This document shows, in pieces, positions 34,313 to 42,792 of a DNA stretch of 64,000 nucleotides. The position numbers and the translations under genes were made by a program. This DNA comes from Devosia sp. SL43 (GTDB taxonomy: Bacteria > Pseudomonadota > Alphaproteobacteria > Rhizobiales > Devosiaceae): contig NZ_CP063401.1 of assembly GCF_021729885.1 (NCBI RefSeq), positions 3,154,501 to 3,218,500 on the forward strand. The letters are read 5' to 3'. The notes beneath the pieces are model-generated. The model searched no databases. It worked only from the letters and a program-made list of their open reading frames with translations, and was not told the DNA's origin. Position 1 is the stretch's first letter; each line of letters starts with the position of its first letter.

Positions 34313-35938
34313 ATGAGCGAGCACAACGAGCATCAGCAGCGGCCGGAGACGGCCGCTGCATCTTCACCGGCCTCGGGCTGGGCGATCGAGCTTGAGAAGA
34401 TCAACAAGCGCTTCGGGCCCGTCCACGCCAACCGCGACATCGATCTCAAAGTGGCGCGCGGCACCATCCACGGCATCGTGGGCGAAAATGGCGCCGGCAA
34501 GTCGACACTGATGTCGATTCTCTACGGTTTCTACTCGGCCGATAGCGGCGTGATCCGCGTCAACGGCGCCGAACATGCCATCACTGACAGCCGCCATGCC
34601 CTGGCGCTCGGTATCGGCATGGTGCACCAGCACTTCATGCTGGTCGACAATTTCACCGTCCTCGAAAATGTCATCCTGGGCGCCGAGGATTCCGGCCTGC
34701 TCAAGCCCAGCCTCGATCGCGCCCGCAAGGAGCTCGACCGGCTGGAGCGTGAATACGACCTCGAGGTCGATCCCGATGCGCTTGTCGAGGATATTTCGGT
34801 CGGCTCGCAGCAGCGCGTCGAAATCCTCAAGGCGCTGTATCGTGGCGCCGATATCCTCATCCTCGACGAACCCACCGGCGTGTTGACGCCGTCCGAGGCC
34901 GACGATCTGTTCCGTGTGCTCGAAACCCTGCGCGAGCAGGGCAAGACGGTGATCCTGATCACCCACAAGCTGCGTGAAATCATGGCCATCACCGACAATG
35001 TCTCGGTGATGCGCCAGGGCCAGATCGTGGCGACGGTCAAGACATCGGAGACCAACCCTGAACAGCTCGCCGAGCTGATGGTCGGCCGCCGCGTGCTGTT
35101 GCGCGTCGAAAAGGGCGCGGCCAATCCTGGCAAGGAACTGCTCGCCGTCGAAAATCTCGTGGTCGCCGACGATCTCGGCGTGGTCCGCGTCAAGGGCGTG
35201 AGCTTCTCCATCCGTGCCGGCGAGATTGTCGGCATTGCCGGCGTGTCCGGCAATGGCCAGACTGAGCTGCTCGAAGCCGTGTCCGGCATGCGCGACCAGC
35301 GCTCTGGTCGCGTCATGCTCAAGGGCCAGCCGCTGGAATTGCGCGGCGACGACGGCGCGGCGCGGGCGCGTGCTGCCGGTCTCGCCCACGTGCCGGAAGA
35401 TCGTCAGCGCATGGGGCTCGTCACCGCCTTCGAAGAATGGGAAAACTCCATCCTCGGTTACCAGGACAGTCCCGAATACGGCAAAGGCATGCTGCTCGAT
35501 ATCGGCGCGGCCAAGCGCCAGGCCGAAGAGCGCATCAAGCTGTTCGATGTGCGCCCGCCCAATAACCGGCTCAAGACCTCGCTGTTTTCAGGCGGCAACC
35601 AGCAGAAGATCGTGCTGGCCCGCGAGATGGAGCGCGATCCGGATGTGCTGATCATCGGGCAGCCGACGCGCGGTGTCGATATCGGCGCAATCGAGTTCAT
35701 CCATAACGAAATCATCAAGATGCGCGACGAGGGCAAGGCCATCCTGCTGGTCTCGGTCGAGCTCGACGAAATTCGCTCGCTCGCCGACCGCATCGTCGTC
35801 ATGTTCGACGGCCAGGTCGTCGGCGAGGCCGATCCCGCCACCGCCACCGAAGGCGAGCTGGGCCTGTTGATGGCCGGCATCGGCAATCAGAAAGCCCCAC
35901 GCGGCCTGGGCATCGCCGAACAGGGACCCCTGCCATGA
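34313..35938 (+). CDS. Nucleoside ABC transporter ATPase, two-domain (NupA/YufO type)
   Basis: 541 residues with two ABC domains. Domain 1: Walker A GENGAGKST at 57-65, signature SVGSQQRVEIL, Walker B ILILDEPTGVL. Domain 2: Walker-A position reads GVSGNGQTE (about 310-318), lacking the usual GK[ST], and signature FSGGNQQKIVLAREM. This asymmetry is normal for the sugar/nucleoside (CUT2/BMP) ATPase class. The stop overlaps the next ATG by four bases. It energises the two following permeases. Confidence 0.95.
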   Translation: MSEHNEHQQRPETAAASSPASGWAIELEKINKRFGPVHANRDIDLKVARGTIHGIVGENGAGKSTLMSILYGFYSADSGVIRVNGAEHAITDSRHALALGIGMVHQHFMLVDNFTVLENVILGAEDSGLLKPSLDRARKELDRLEREYDLEVDPDALVEDISVGSQQRVEILKALYRGADILILDEPTGVLTPSEADDLFRVLETLREQGKTVILITHKLREIMAITDNVSVMRQGQIVATVKTSETNPEQLAELMVGRRVLLRVEKGAANPGKELLAVENLVVADDLGVVRVKGVSFSIRAGEIVGIAGVSGNGQTELLEAVSGMRDQRSGRVMLKGQPLELRGDDGAARARAAGLAHVPEDRQRMGLVTAFEEWENSILGYQDSPEYGKGMLLDIGAAKRQAEERIKLFDVRPPNNRLKTSLFSGGNQQKIVLAREMERDPDVLIIGQPTRGVDIGAIEFIHNEIIKMRDEGKAILLVSVELDEIRSLADRIVVMFDGQVVGEADPATATEGELGLLMAGIGNQKAPRGLGIAEQGPLP

Positions 35939-37065
35939 GCGCCGCCCGTCCGCTACCCAAATGGGCCGACATAGCCCTGCTGCCGCTGCTCAACCTGGCG
36001 CTGGCCTTCGTCGTCTCCGGCCTAGTCGTGCTGATGATCGGCCAGAACCCCATCGATGCCATGGCGGCCATCGTCACCGGCGCCTTCGGCAACGGTTTCA
36101 ACTTCGGCTACACGCTTTATTACACGACGAACTTCATCTTCACCGGCCTTGCCGTGGCCTTCGCCGCCCATGCCGGTCTGTTCAATATCGGCGCCAACGG
36201 CCAGGCCTACATTGCCGGCCTCGGCGTGATCCTGGTGGCTTTGGCGCTGCAATATACGCATTGGACGCTGGTGATGCTCGCCGGCATCGGTGCTGCAGCG
36301 CTGTTCGGCGGCTTCTGGGCCTTCGTGCCCGGCTGGCTGCAGGCCAAGCGCGGCAGCCACGTGGTGATCACCACCATCATGTTTAACTTCATCGCTTCGG
36401 CGCTGATGGTCTACATGCTCAACCGCGTGCTGAAGCCGGCTTCGTCCATGGGCCCTCAGTCCGAGACGATCGCGCCATCCGGCCAGATGCCGCAGCTCGG
36501 CGATTTCTTCGCGCCGTTCAAGAGCACCCCGGTCAACCTGACCTTCTTCCTGGCGATCATTGCGCTGGTCGCGGTCTATGTCGTCATCTGGCGCACCAAG
36601 TTCGGTTTTGCCATGCGCACGCTGGGCCACAATCCGGTCGCCTCGCGCTATGCGGGCATATCCAATTCGCGCATGATCATGATCGTGATGACCATATCCG
36701 GCGCGCTGGCCGGCATGGTGGCGGTCAACGAAGTACTGGGCGTGCAGAACCGCCTGGCCCTCGACTTCGTCGCCGATGCCGGTTTCGTCGGTATCGCCGT
36801 GGCGCTGATGGGCCGCAATCACCCCATCGGCATCGCGCTGGCCGGCCTGTTGTTCGGCGCCCTCTACCAGGGCGGCAACGAGCTGCAATATGTGATCCCC
36901 GGTCTCGACCGCTACATGGTGGTGGTCATCCAGGCTCTGGTGATCCTGTTCACCGGCGCCATGGAGGGTCTGCTGCGCCCGTCGCTGGAACGCACCTTCA
37001 TGCTGTTCTCGCCTGAGCAGAAGGCGGAAGCCGTCAAGCGCGAAACCGCGACGACGGAGAGCTGA
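35935..37065 (+). CDS. Nucleoside ABC transporter permease 1
   Basis: 376 residues, about ten membrane helices, of the BPD_transp_2 family used by BMP-linked transporters. Segments GLFNIGANGQAYIAGLG and KRGSHVVITTIMFNFIAS are family landmarks; the second carries the EAA-like cytoplasmic loop equivalent. It starts within the ATPase stop codon and is followed one base later by permease 2, so it forms the channel with that protein. Confidence 0.93.
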   Translation: MSAARPLPKWADIALLPLLNLALAFVVSGLVVLMIGQNPIDAMAAIVTGAFGNGFNFGYTLYYTTNFIFTGLAVAFAAHAGLFNIGANGQAYIAGLGVILVALALQYTHWTLVMLAGIGAAALFGGFWAFVPGWLQAKRGSHVVITTIMFNFIASALMVYMLNRVLKPASSMGPQSETIAPSGQMPQLGDFFAPFKSTPVNLTFFLAIIALVAVYVVIWRTKFGFAMRTLGHNPVASRYAGISNSRMIMIVMTISGALAGMVAVNEVLGVQNRLALDFVADAGFVGIAVALMGRNHPIGIALAGLLFGALYQGGNELQYVIPGLDRYMVVVIQALVILFTGAMEGLLRPSLERTFMLFSPEQKAEAVKRETATTES

Positions 37066-37066
37066 C

Positions 37067-38032
37067 ATGGATTACCAAAGCATCCTCTCCCTGCTCGACG
37101 CCACCATTCGCCTTTCCACACCCTTGCTGCTGGCCTGCCTTGCCGGCATGTATTCTGAGCGCGCCGGCGTGTTCGATATCGGCCTTGAGGGCAAGATGCT
37201 CGCCGCCGCCTTCGCCGCAGCGTCCGTGGCGGCACTGACCGGATCGGCCTGGCTCGGTCTGGCTGCGGGCATGGGTGTGTCGCTGATGACGGCCCTGCTG
37301 CAGGGCGCTGCCGCGATCACGCTCAAGGGCAACCAGCTCATTGCCGGCGTTGCCATCAACATGCTGGCCGCCGGCCTCACCACTTTCCTCGGCCAGACCT
37401 GGTTCCAGCAGGGTGGGCGCACCCCGGCCTTGAGCGCTGGCGGGCGTTTCACCCCGATAACCTTGCCATTTGCCGAAGAGCTGCGCGGCGTGCCGGTCAT
37501 CGGGCCGATCTATTACGATCTGATCTCGGGTCACTACCTGCTGGTCTATGTCGCCTTCCTCATGGTGGCCGTCACCGCCTATGTGCTGTTCCGCACTCGC
37601 TTTGGCCTGCGCCTGCGGGCGGTGGGCGAGAACCCCAAGGCTGTCGACACCGCTGGTATCTCGGTGGTGAAACTGCGCTATCAAGCGGTCATCATCACGG
37701 GTTTGCTCTGTGGACTTGCCGGGGCCTATTTCTCGATCGCGCAAGGCTCCGGCTTCGGCAACAACATGACGGCCGGCAAGGGCTTCATCGCCCTCGCGGC
37801 GCTGATCTTTGCCAAATGGAAGCCTGTCCCGGCCATGTTCACCTGCCTGCTGTTCGGCTTCCTCGATGCCCTGCAGATCCGCCTGCAGAATGCACGGCTG
37901 TTCGAGATCGAAATCCCGGTGCAGGCGATCCAGGCGCTGCCCTACGTGCTGACGGTCATTCTGCTAGCCGGCTTCATCGGCAAGGCCGTGGGCCCCAAGG
38001 CCGGCGGCGTGCCCTATACCAAGGAGCGCTAG
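37067..38032 (+). CDS. Nucleoside ABC transporter permease 2
   Basis: 321 residues with about nine membrane helices, second BPD_transp_2-family permease. YSERAGVFDIGLEGKMLAAAF near the N-terminus and LKGNQLIAGVAINMLAAGLT are characteristic. It starts one base after permease 1 stops. The following cytidine deaminase gene begins 27 bp downstream with AGAGGA upstream of its ATG, so transport and catabolic genes share a transcript. Confidence 0.93.
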   Translation: MDYQSILSLLDATIRLSTPLLLACLAGMYSERAGVFDIGLEGKMLAAAFAAASVAALTGSAWLGLAAGMGVSLMTALLQGAAAITLKGNQLIAGVAINMLAAGLTTFLGQTWFQQGGRTPALSAGGRFTPITLPFAEELRGVPVIGPIYYDLISGHYLLVYVAFLMVAVTAYVLFRTRFGLRLRAVGENPKAVDTAGISVVKLRYQAVIITGLLCGLAGAYFSIAQGSGFGNNMTAGKGFIALAALIFAKWKPVPAMFTCLLFGFLDALQIRLQNARLFEIEIPVQAIQALPYVLTVILLAGFIGKAVGPKAGGVPYTKER

Positions 38033-38059
38033 CCCACGGGCAGCGCAGAGGACGTATCG

Positions 38060-38470
38060 ATGGCGAAGACACCGACCGACCAGGCCCTGTTCAAGGCCGC
38101 CGAAGCCATTCGCGCCAAGGCTTACGCCCCCTATTCGCGGTTCCATGTCGGCGCGGCGATCCTGGCCGATGACGGCAATATCTATTCCGGCTGCAATATC
38201 GAGAATGCCGCCTATCCGCAGGGCAACTGCGCCGAAGCGTCGGCCATCGCGGCCATGATCGCTGGCGGCGGCAAGCGCATTACCCGCATCTATGTCACCG
38301 GTCCGGGCTCCGCCCCGGTCACCCCCTGTGGCGGGTGCCGGCAACGCATCCGCGAATTCGCCGAACTTGACGTGCAGGTGATTTCCCACGGCGTCGACGG
38401 CACCCCGCTCGTCTGCACCCTCGAACAACTGTTGCCGCACTCGTTCGGCCCCGAGTACCTACCCAAATGA
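38060..38470 (+). CDS. cdd: Cytidine deaminase
   Basis: 136 residues, the tetrameric short-form class. It deaminates cytidine and deoxycytidine to uridine and deoxyuridine. The zinc site is complete: Cys57 and catalytic Glu59 in GNCAEASA, Cys90 and Cys93 in PCGGCRQR, so three cysteines bind Zn as in the tetrameric enzymes (dimeric E. coli-type has a His). SGCNIENAAYPQG binds the nucleoside. Overlaps the next gene by four bases. Confidence 0.95.
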   Translation: MAKTPTDQALFKAAEAIRAKAYAPYSRFHVGAAILADDGNIYSGCNIENAAYPQGNCAEASAIAAMIAGGGKRITRIYVTGPGSAPVTPCGGCRQRIREFAELDVQVISHGVDGTPLVCTLEQLLPHSFGPEYLPK

Positions 38471-39261
38471 CCAAAGCCAGCAAGACCATCACCAAAATCG
38501 CGGGCAAGGAGCCCATTGCCGCCGCCATCGTGCTCGGCTCGGGCCTGTCGGCCATTGGCGATCTGCTGACCGACAAGGTCGCCATCCCCTATTCCGAGCT
38601 GAAGGGCTTTCCCGGCGGCGGCGTCTCCGGTCACGGCCGCGACCTGCTCATCGGCACCATGGGCGGCAAGCGCGTCGCCATTCTCTCCGGCCGCGAGCAC
38701 TATTACGAACACGGCAACGCCGCCGCGATGCGCCCGGCGCTCGAAGCCATGGCCGATATCGGGGCCGAAACGCTGCTGCTGACCAATTCGGCCGGCTCGC
38801 TCGATGAGCGCTTCCGTGCCGGCGACCTGATGCTGATCTCCGATCACATCAACTATGCCGGCATGAACCCGCTGATCGGTGAGCCCACCGACCGCCGCTT
38901 TGTGAACATGGTCAACTGCTACGCCCCCGACCTGCGCGCCAAGGCGCAGGGCCTGGCCGAACGGCTCGACATCAAGCTCGGCGAGGGCATCTACCTCTGG
39001 TATTCCGGCCCCAGCTTCGAGACCGTGGCCGAAATCCAGATGGCGATCCGGCTGGGCGCCAATGCCGTCGGCATGTCGACGGCACCAGAAGTCATTCTCG
39101 GGCGTTTCCTGGGCATGAAGGTCTGGGCCTGCTCGTCCATCACCAATATGGGCGCGGGCCTGTCGACCGAAAACATCAGCCATGAGCACACCAAGACCAT
39201 GGCAGTGCAGGGCGCGGAGAAGCTGAAAAGGCTCATACCCGCGCTGGTGGAGGAGCTATGA
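38467..39261 (+). CDS. Purine-nucleoside phosphorylase (trimeric class)
   Basis: 264 residues. It phosphorolyses purine (deoxy)nucleosides to base and (deoxy)ribose-1-phosphate. The trimeric (PNP-I/PunA) class is indicated by GSGLSAIGD, SGREHYYEHG, TNSAGSL, SGPSFETVAEIQ and SSITNMGAG, where the Glu and Asn residues contact the purine. Size also fits this class rather than the hexameric DeoD. Coupled to both neighbours by four-base overlaps. Its product ribose-1-phosphate feeds DeoB. Confidence 0.93.
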   Translation: MTKASKTITKIAGKEPIAAAIVLGSGLSAIGDLLTDKVAIPYSELKGFPGGGVSGHGRDLLIGTMGGKRVAILSGREHYYEHGNAAAMRPALEAMADIGAETLLLTNSAGSLDERFRAGDLMLISDHINYAGMNPLIGEPTDRRFVNMVNCYAPDLRAKAQGLAERLDIKLGEGIYLWYSGPSFETVAEIQMAIRLGANAVGMSTAPEVILGRFLGMKVWACSSITNMGAGLSTENISHEHTKTMAVQGAEKLKRLIPALVEEL

Positions 39262-40247
39262 GCCTAAGGGTCGTCGACAACAAGCACACCGATACGCCGC
39301 ATAAGCGCAATCCCGGGTATCCGCTCGATCTTGATTGGGTCGAACGCGTCCGCATGAACCGCTCGGCGCTGGAGCGCCGCGCCGGGTCAATCGGCGCGCG
39401 CCGCACGGTCAAGAAGGACTATCAGCTCGCCTGGTTGCTCAAGGCGATCACGCTGATCGACCTGACCACGCTCAATTCCGACGATACCGATGGCCGCGTC
39501 GAGCGCCTCTGCGCCAAGGCGCGCCATCCGCTGCGGACCGACATCGTCGAAAAGCTCGGCGTTGGCAATTTGCGCATCCTGCCCGGCGCCGTCTGCGTCT
39601 ATCACCCCTTCGTCAAGACGGCGGTGAACGCCCTTGAAGGCACCGGCATTCCCGTGGCCGCCGTTTCCACCGCCTTCCCGCATGGGCTCGCGCCCATCGA
39701 GACCAAGCTCAAGGAAATCGAATACTCCGTCGCCGATGGCGCCAAGGAAATCGACATCGTCATCGAGCGCGGCATGGTTTTGCGCGGCGAGTGGCAGGCG
39801 CTCTACGATCAGGTGAAAGCCTTCCGCAAAGCGTGCGGCGACGCCCATATCAAGACCATCCTGGGCACCGGCGAACTGGCCACCCAGACCAATATCGCCA
39901 AGGCGAGCCTGGTCTGCATGCTGGCTGGCGCCGATTTTATCAAGACCTCGACCGGCAAGGAAAAGGTCAATGCCAACCTCGTGACCTCGCTGACCATGAT
40001 CCGCATGATCCGCTGGTTCGCCGAGGAGACCGGTATCGAAATCGGCTACAAACCGGCCGGCGGCATCGCCCACACCAAGGACGCGCTCAACTACATGGCG
40101 CTGATGAAGGAAGAACTGGGTAGCAAGTGGCTGCAGCCGCATCTGTTCCGGTTTGGGGCGAGCTCGCTGCTGACCGATATCGAGCGGCAGCTGGAGCACG
40201 GTCTGACCGGGCACTATTCGGCGGATTATCGCCAGCCGATGGTTTGA
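39258..40247 (+). CDS. deoC: Deoxyribose-phosphate aldolase
   Basis: 329 residues, class I aldolase cleaving 2-deoxyribose-5-phosphate to glyceraldehyde-3-phosphate and acetaldehyde. The Schiff-base Lys229 is in FIKTSTGK, and Lys265 in GYKPAGGI is the second catalytic lysine; KEIDIVIERG carries the matching Asp. It is longer than the short E. coli-like form (about 250-260) because of an N-terminal extension of roughly 70 residues, normal for this subgroup. It overlaps the PNP gene by four bases. Confidence 0.95.
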   Translation: MSLRVVDNKHTDTPHKRNPGYPLDLDWVERVRMNRSALERRAGSIGARRTVKKDYQLAWLLKAITLIDLTTLNSDDTDGRVERLCAKARHPLRTDIVEKLGVGNLRILPGAVCVYHPFVKTAVNALEGTGIPVAAVSTAFPHGLAPIETKLKEIEYSVADGAKEIDIVIERGMVLRGEWQALYDQVKAFRKACGDAHIKTILGTGELATQTNIAKASLVCMLAGADFIKTSTGKEKVNANLVTSLTMIRMIRWFAEETGIEIGYKPAGGIAHTKDALNYMALMKEELGSKWLQPHLFRFGASSLLTDIERQLEHGLTGHYSADYRQPMV

Positions 40248-40270
40248 TACTGAACGTCTTGCTAACCCAC

Positions 40271-40352
40271 GGTGTCATCCCCGCGAAAGCGGGGACCTCC
40301 GTTTCGGGATGGCTCGGCAAACAGAGGTTCCCGGCTTCGCGGGAATGACGCG
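40271..40352. repeat. Palindromic repeat of the GTCATCCCCGCGAAAGC type
   Basis: Between deoC and the aldehyde dehydrogenase gene lies an imperfect inverted repeat. The left arm reads GTCATCCCCGCGAAAGCGGG, with its own CCCCGC-gaaa-GCGGGG hairpin. The right arm is the reverse of a similar sequence (ending CGGGAATGAC). Repeats with this core are widespread in proteobacterial intergenic DNA. It may attenuate or terminate the transcript between the two genes. Confidence 0.7.
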
Positions 40353-40383
40353 GTGGTGAAAGTGCCTCACGGGAGGATCTGAA

Positions 40384-42750
40384 ATGAACAAGATCGCGCA
40401 AATCTTCCAGTCGCTCGACTACGGCCCGGCCCCTGAGGGCCCCGAGCAGGCCATCGCCTGGCTCGATAGCCACGGCCGCAAGTTCGGCCATTTCATCGAC
40501 GGCAAATGGACCAAGCCGGGCAAGACCTTCTCGTCCGACAATCCCGCCAATGGCGACAGCCTGGCGCAGATCACCGATGGCACGGCAGAAGACGTCAACG
40601 CCGCGGTCAAAGCCGCCCGGGCCGCCTTCAAGAGCTGGTCGTCCCTCTCCGGCTACGAGCGCGGCAAATATCTCTACGCCATCGCCCGCGCCATCCAGAA
40701 GCACAGCCGCCTCTTCGCCGTGCTCGAAACCATGGATAATGGCAAGCCGATCCGCGAAAGCCGCGATGTCGATATCCCGCTGGTCTCCCGCCACTTCTAC
40801 CACCATGCCGGTTGGGCCCAGCATTTGAGCCGCGAATTCCCCGATGCCGTGCCCTACGGCGTCTGCGGCCAGATCATCCCGTGGAACTTCCCGCTGTTGA
40901 TGCTGGCCTGGAAGATCGCTCCGGCGCTCGCCGCCGGCAACACGGTGGTGCTCAAGCCCGCTGAATTCACCTCGCTGACGGCGCTGCTCTTCGCCGAAAT
41001 CTGCGAGCGCGTCGGCCTGCCCAAGGGCGTGGTCAATATCGTCACCGGCGAAGGCGACACCGGCGCGGCCATCGTCAACCACCCTGACATCGACAAGATC
41101 GCATTCACCGGCTCGACCGAAGTCGGCAAGATCATCCGCGCAGCGACCGCAGGCACCGGCAAGGGGCTGAGCCTCGAGCTGGGCGGCAAGTCGCCCTATA
41201 TCGTCTTTGAAGACGCCGATATCGACAGCGCCATTGAGGGACTGGTCGATGCCATCTGGTTCAACCAGGGCCAGGTCTGCTGCGCCGGCTCGCGCCTTCT
41301 CGTGCAGGAGAGCATCGAGGAGCGCTTCATCGCCAAGCTCAAGACCCGCATGGCCTCGCTCCGTGTCGGCGATCCGCTCGACAAGTCGGTTGATATCGGC
41401 GCGCTGGTCGCGCCGGTGCAGGTCGAGCGCATCCGTGACTTGATGAAGCGCGGCGCCGCCGAAGGCGCGGTGATCTACGAGGCAGGCGGTCCAGTCCCGG
41501 CCAAGGGCTGCTTCCTCAAGCCGGCACTGGTCACCAATGTCTCGCCCGCCAATACGCTGGTGGCCGAGGAAATCTTCGGGCCGGTGCTGGTCGCCATGAG
41601 CTTCCGCACGCCGGAAGAGGCGGTGGCGCTTGCCAACAATACCAAGTACGGCCTCGCGGCGACGATCTGGAGCGAGAACATCAACCTGGCGCTCGATATC
41701 GCCCCCAAGATCAAGGCCGGCGTGGTCTGGATCAACGGCACCAACAACTTCGACGCTGCCGTCGGCTTCGGTGGCTACAAGGAGAGCGGTTTCGGTCGCG
41801 AAGGTGGTCGCGAAGGTATGTCGTCGTACCTAAAGCCTGCATGGGAGAAGGAGCTGAAACCCGCTCCATCAGCCAAGGCTGTTGCGGCCAAGGCTGCCAA
41901 CCCGCTCGATGAAACCCATATCGACCAGACCGCCAAGATGTATATCGGCGGCAAGCAGGCGCGCCCGGACAGTGCCTATACCCGCGCCGTGCTCGACCCC
42001 GCAGGCAAGCTGATTGGCGAAGTCGGCGATGGCAACCGCAAGGATATCCGCAACGCTGTGGAAGCCGCCCGCGCCGCGCTGGGCTGGTCGACCACGGCTG
42101 CCCATTCCCGTGCGCAGATCCTCTACTTCCTCGCAGAAAACCTCGACTACCGCCGCGACGAATTCGCTGCGCGGATCAAGGCGCAGACTGGCGAGGACGG
42201 GGCAGGTGAAGTCGCGCTATCGGTCGAACGCCTGTTCGCCTTTGCCGGCTGGGCCGACAAGTATGATGGCGCCGTGCACAATCCGCCGCTGCGTGCGGTT
42301 GCTGCTGCCATGATCGAGCCGCTGGGCGTGATGGGGGTGGTCGCCCCGCCAAGCCGGCCGCTGCTGGGATCGATTGCGCTCATCGCCCCGGCTCTGGCCA
42401 TGGGGAATACTGTGGTCCTGGTGCCATCCAGCCAGTCGCCGCTGAGCATGACCGATCTCTATCAGGTCATCGAAACCTCGGATGTGCCATCAGGCGTCAT
42501 CAACATCGTCACCGGGGATAGCGTGGCTTTGGCCAAGACGCTGGCCGACCATGATGGCGTCGATGGCCTGTGGTTCGCCGGCAATGCCGAGGCTTCGGCT
42601 ATGGTCGAGAAGGCCTCTGTGACCAACCTCAAGCAGACCTGGACCAGCCGGGGGCTGTACTACGATCTGGCGGATCGCCGGTTCGAGGGGGACTACTTCC
42701 TGGCCCGGGCGACCCAGGTCAAGAACGTGTGGATTCCGTACGGGGCGTGA
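40384..42750 (+). CDS. ALDH16-type aldehyde dehydrogenase, two ALDH domains
   Basis: 788 residues, far longer than the usual 490-residue ALDH. Domain 1 (about 30-480) is complete: catalytic Cys299 in QGQVCCAG, Glu265 in LELGGKSP, and the NAD-binding GSTEVGK. Domain 2 (about 500-788) keeps an ALDH-like fold pattern (PLGVMGVVAPPSRPLL, VTGDSVALAKTLADH) but has no catalytic Cys/Glu motif. This matches the ALDH16 family, in which a catalytic domain is fused to an inactive one. Located after deoC, it is well placed to oxidise acetaldehyde to acetate. AGGAGG precedes the ATG. Confidence 0.9.
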   Translation: MNKIAQIFQSLDYGPAPEGPEQAIAWLDSHGRKFGHFIDGKWTKPGKTFSSDNPANGDSLAQITDGTAEDVNAAVKAARAAFKSWSSLSGYERGKYLYAIARAIQKHSRLFAVLETMDNGKPIRESRDVDIPLVSRHFYHHAGWAQHLSREFPDAVPYGVCGQIIPWNFPLLMLAWKIAPALAAGNTVVLKPAEFTSLTALLFAEICERVGLPKGVVNIVTGEGDTGAAIVNHPDIDKIAFTGSTEVGKIIRAATAGTGKGLSLELGGKSPYIVFEDADIDSAIEGLVDAIWFNQGQVCCAGSRLLVQESIEERFIAKLKTRMASLRVGDPLDKSVDIGALVAPVQVERIRDLMKRGAAEGAVIYEAGGPVPAKGCFLKPALVTNVSPANTLVAEEIFGPVLVAMSFRTPEEAVALANNTKYGLAATIWSENINLALDIAPKIKAGVVWINGTNNFDAAVGFGGYKESGFGREGGREGMSSYLKPAWEKELKPAPSAKAVAAKAANPLDETHIDQTAKMYIGGKQARPDSAYTRAVLDPAGKLIGEVGDGNRKDIRNAVEAARAALGWSTTAAHSRAQILYFLAENLDYRRDEFAARIKAQTGEDGAGEVALSVERLFAFAGWADKYDGAVHNPPLRAVAAAMIEPLGVMGVVAPPSRPLLGSIALIAPALAMGNTVVLVPSSQSPLSMTDLYQVIETSDVPSGVINIVTGDSVALAKTLADHDGVDGLWFAGNAEASAMVEKASVTNLKQTWTSRGLYYDLADRRFEGDYFLARATQVKNVWIPYGA

Positions 42751-42792
42751 CGAGGCACCCGCCCGAAGGGCTGGTGCCTCGACCTTGTCGGT

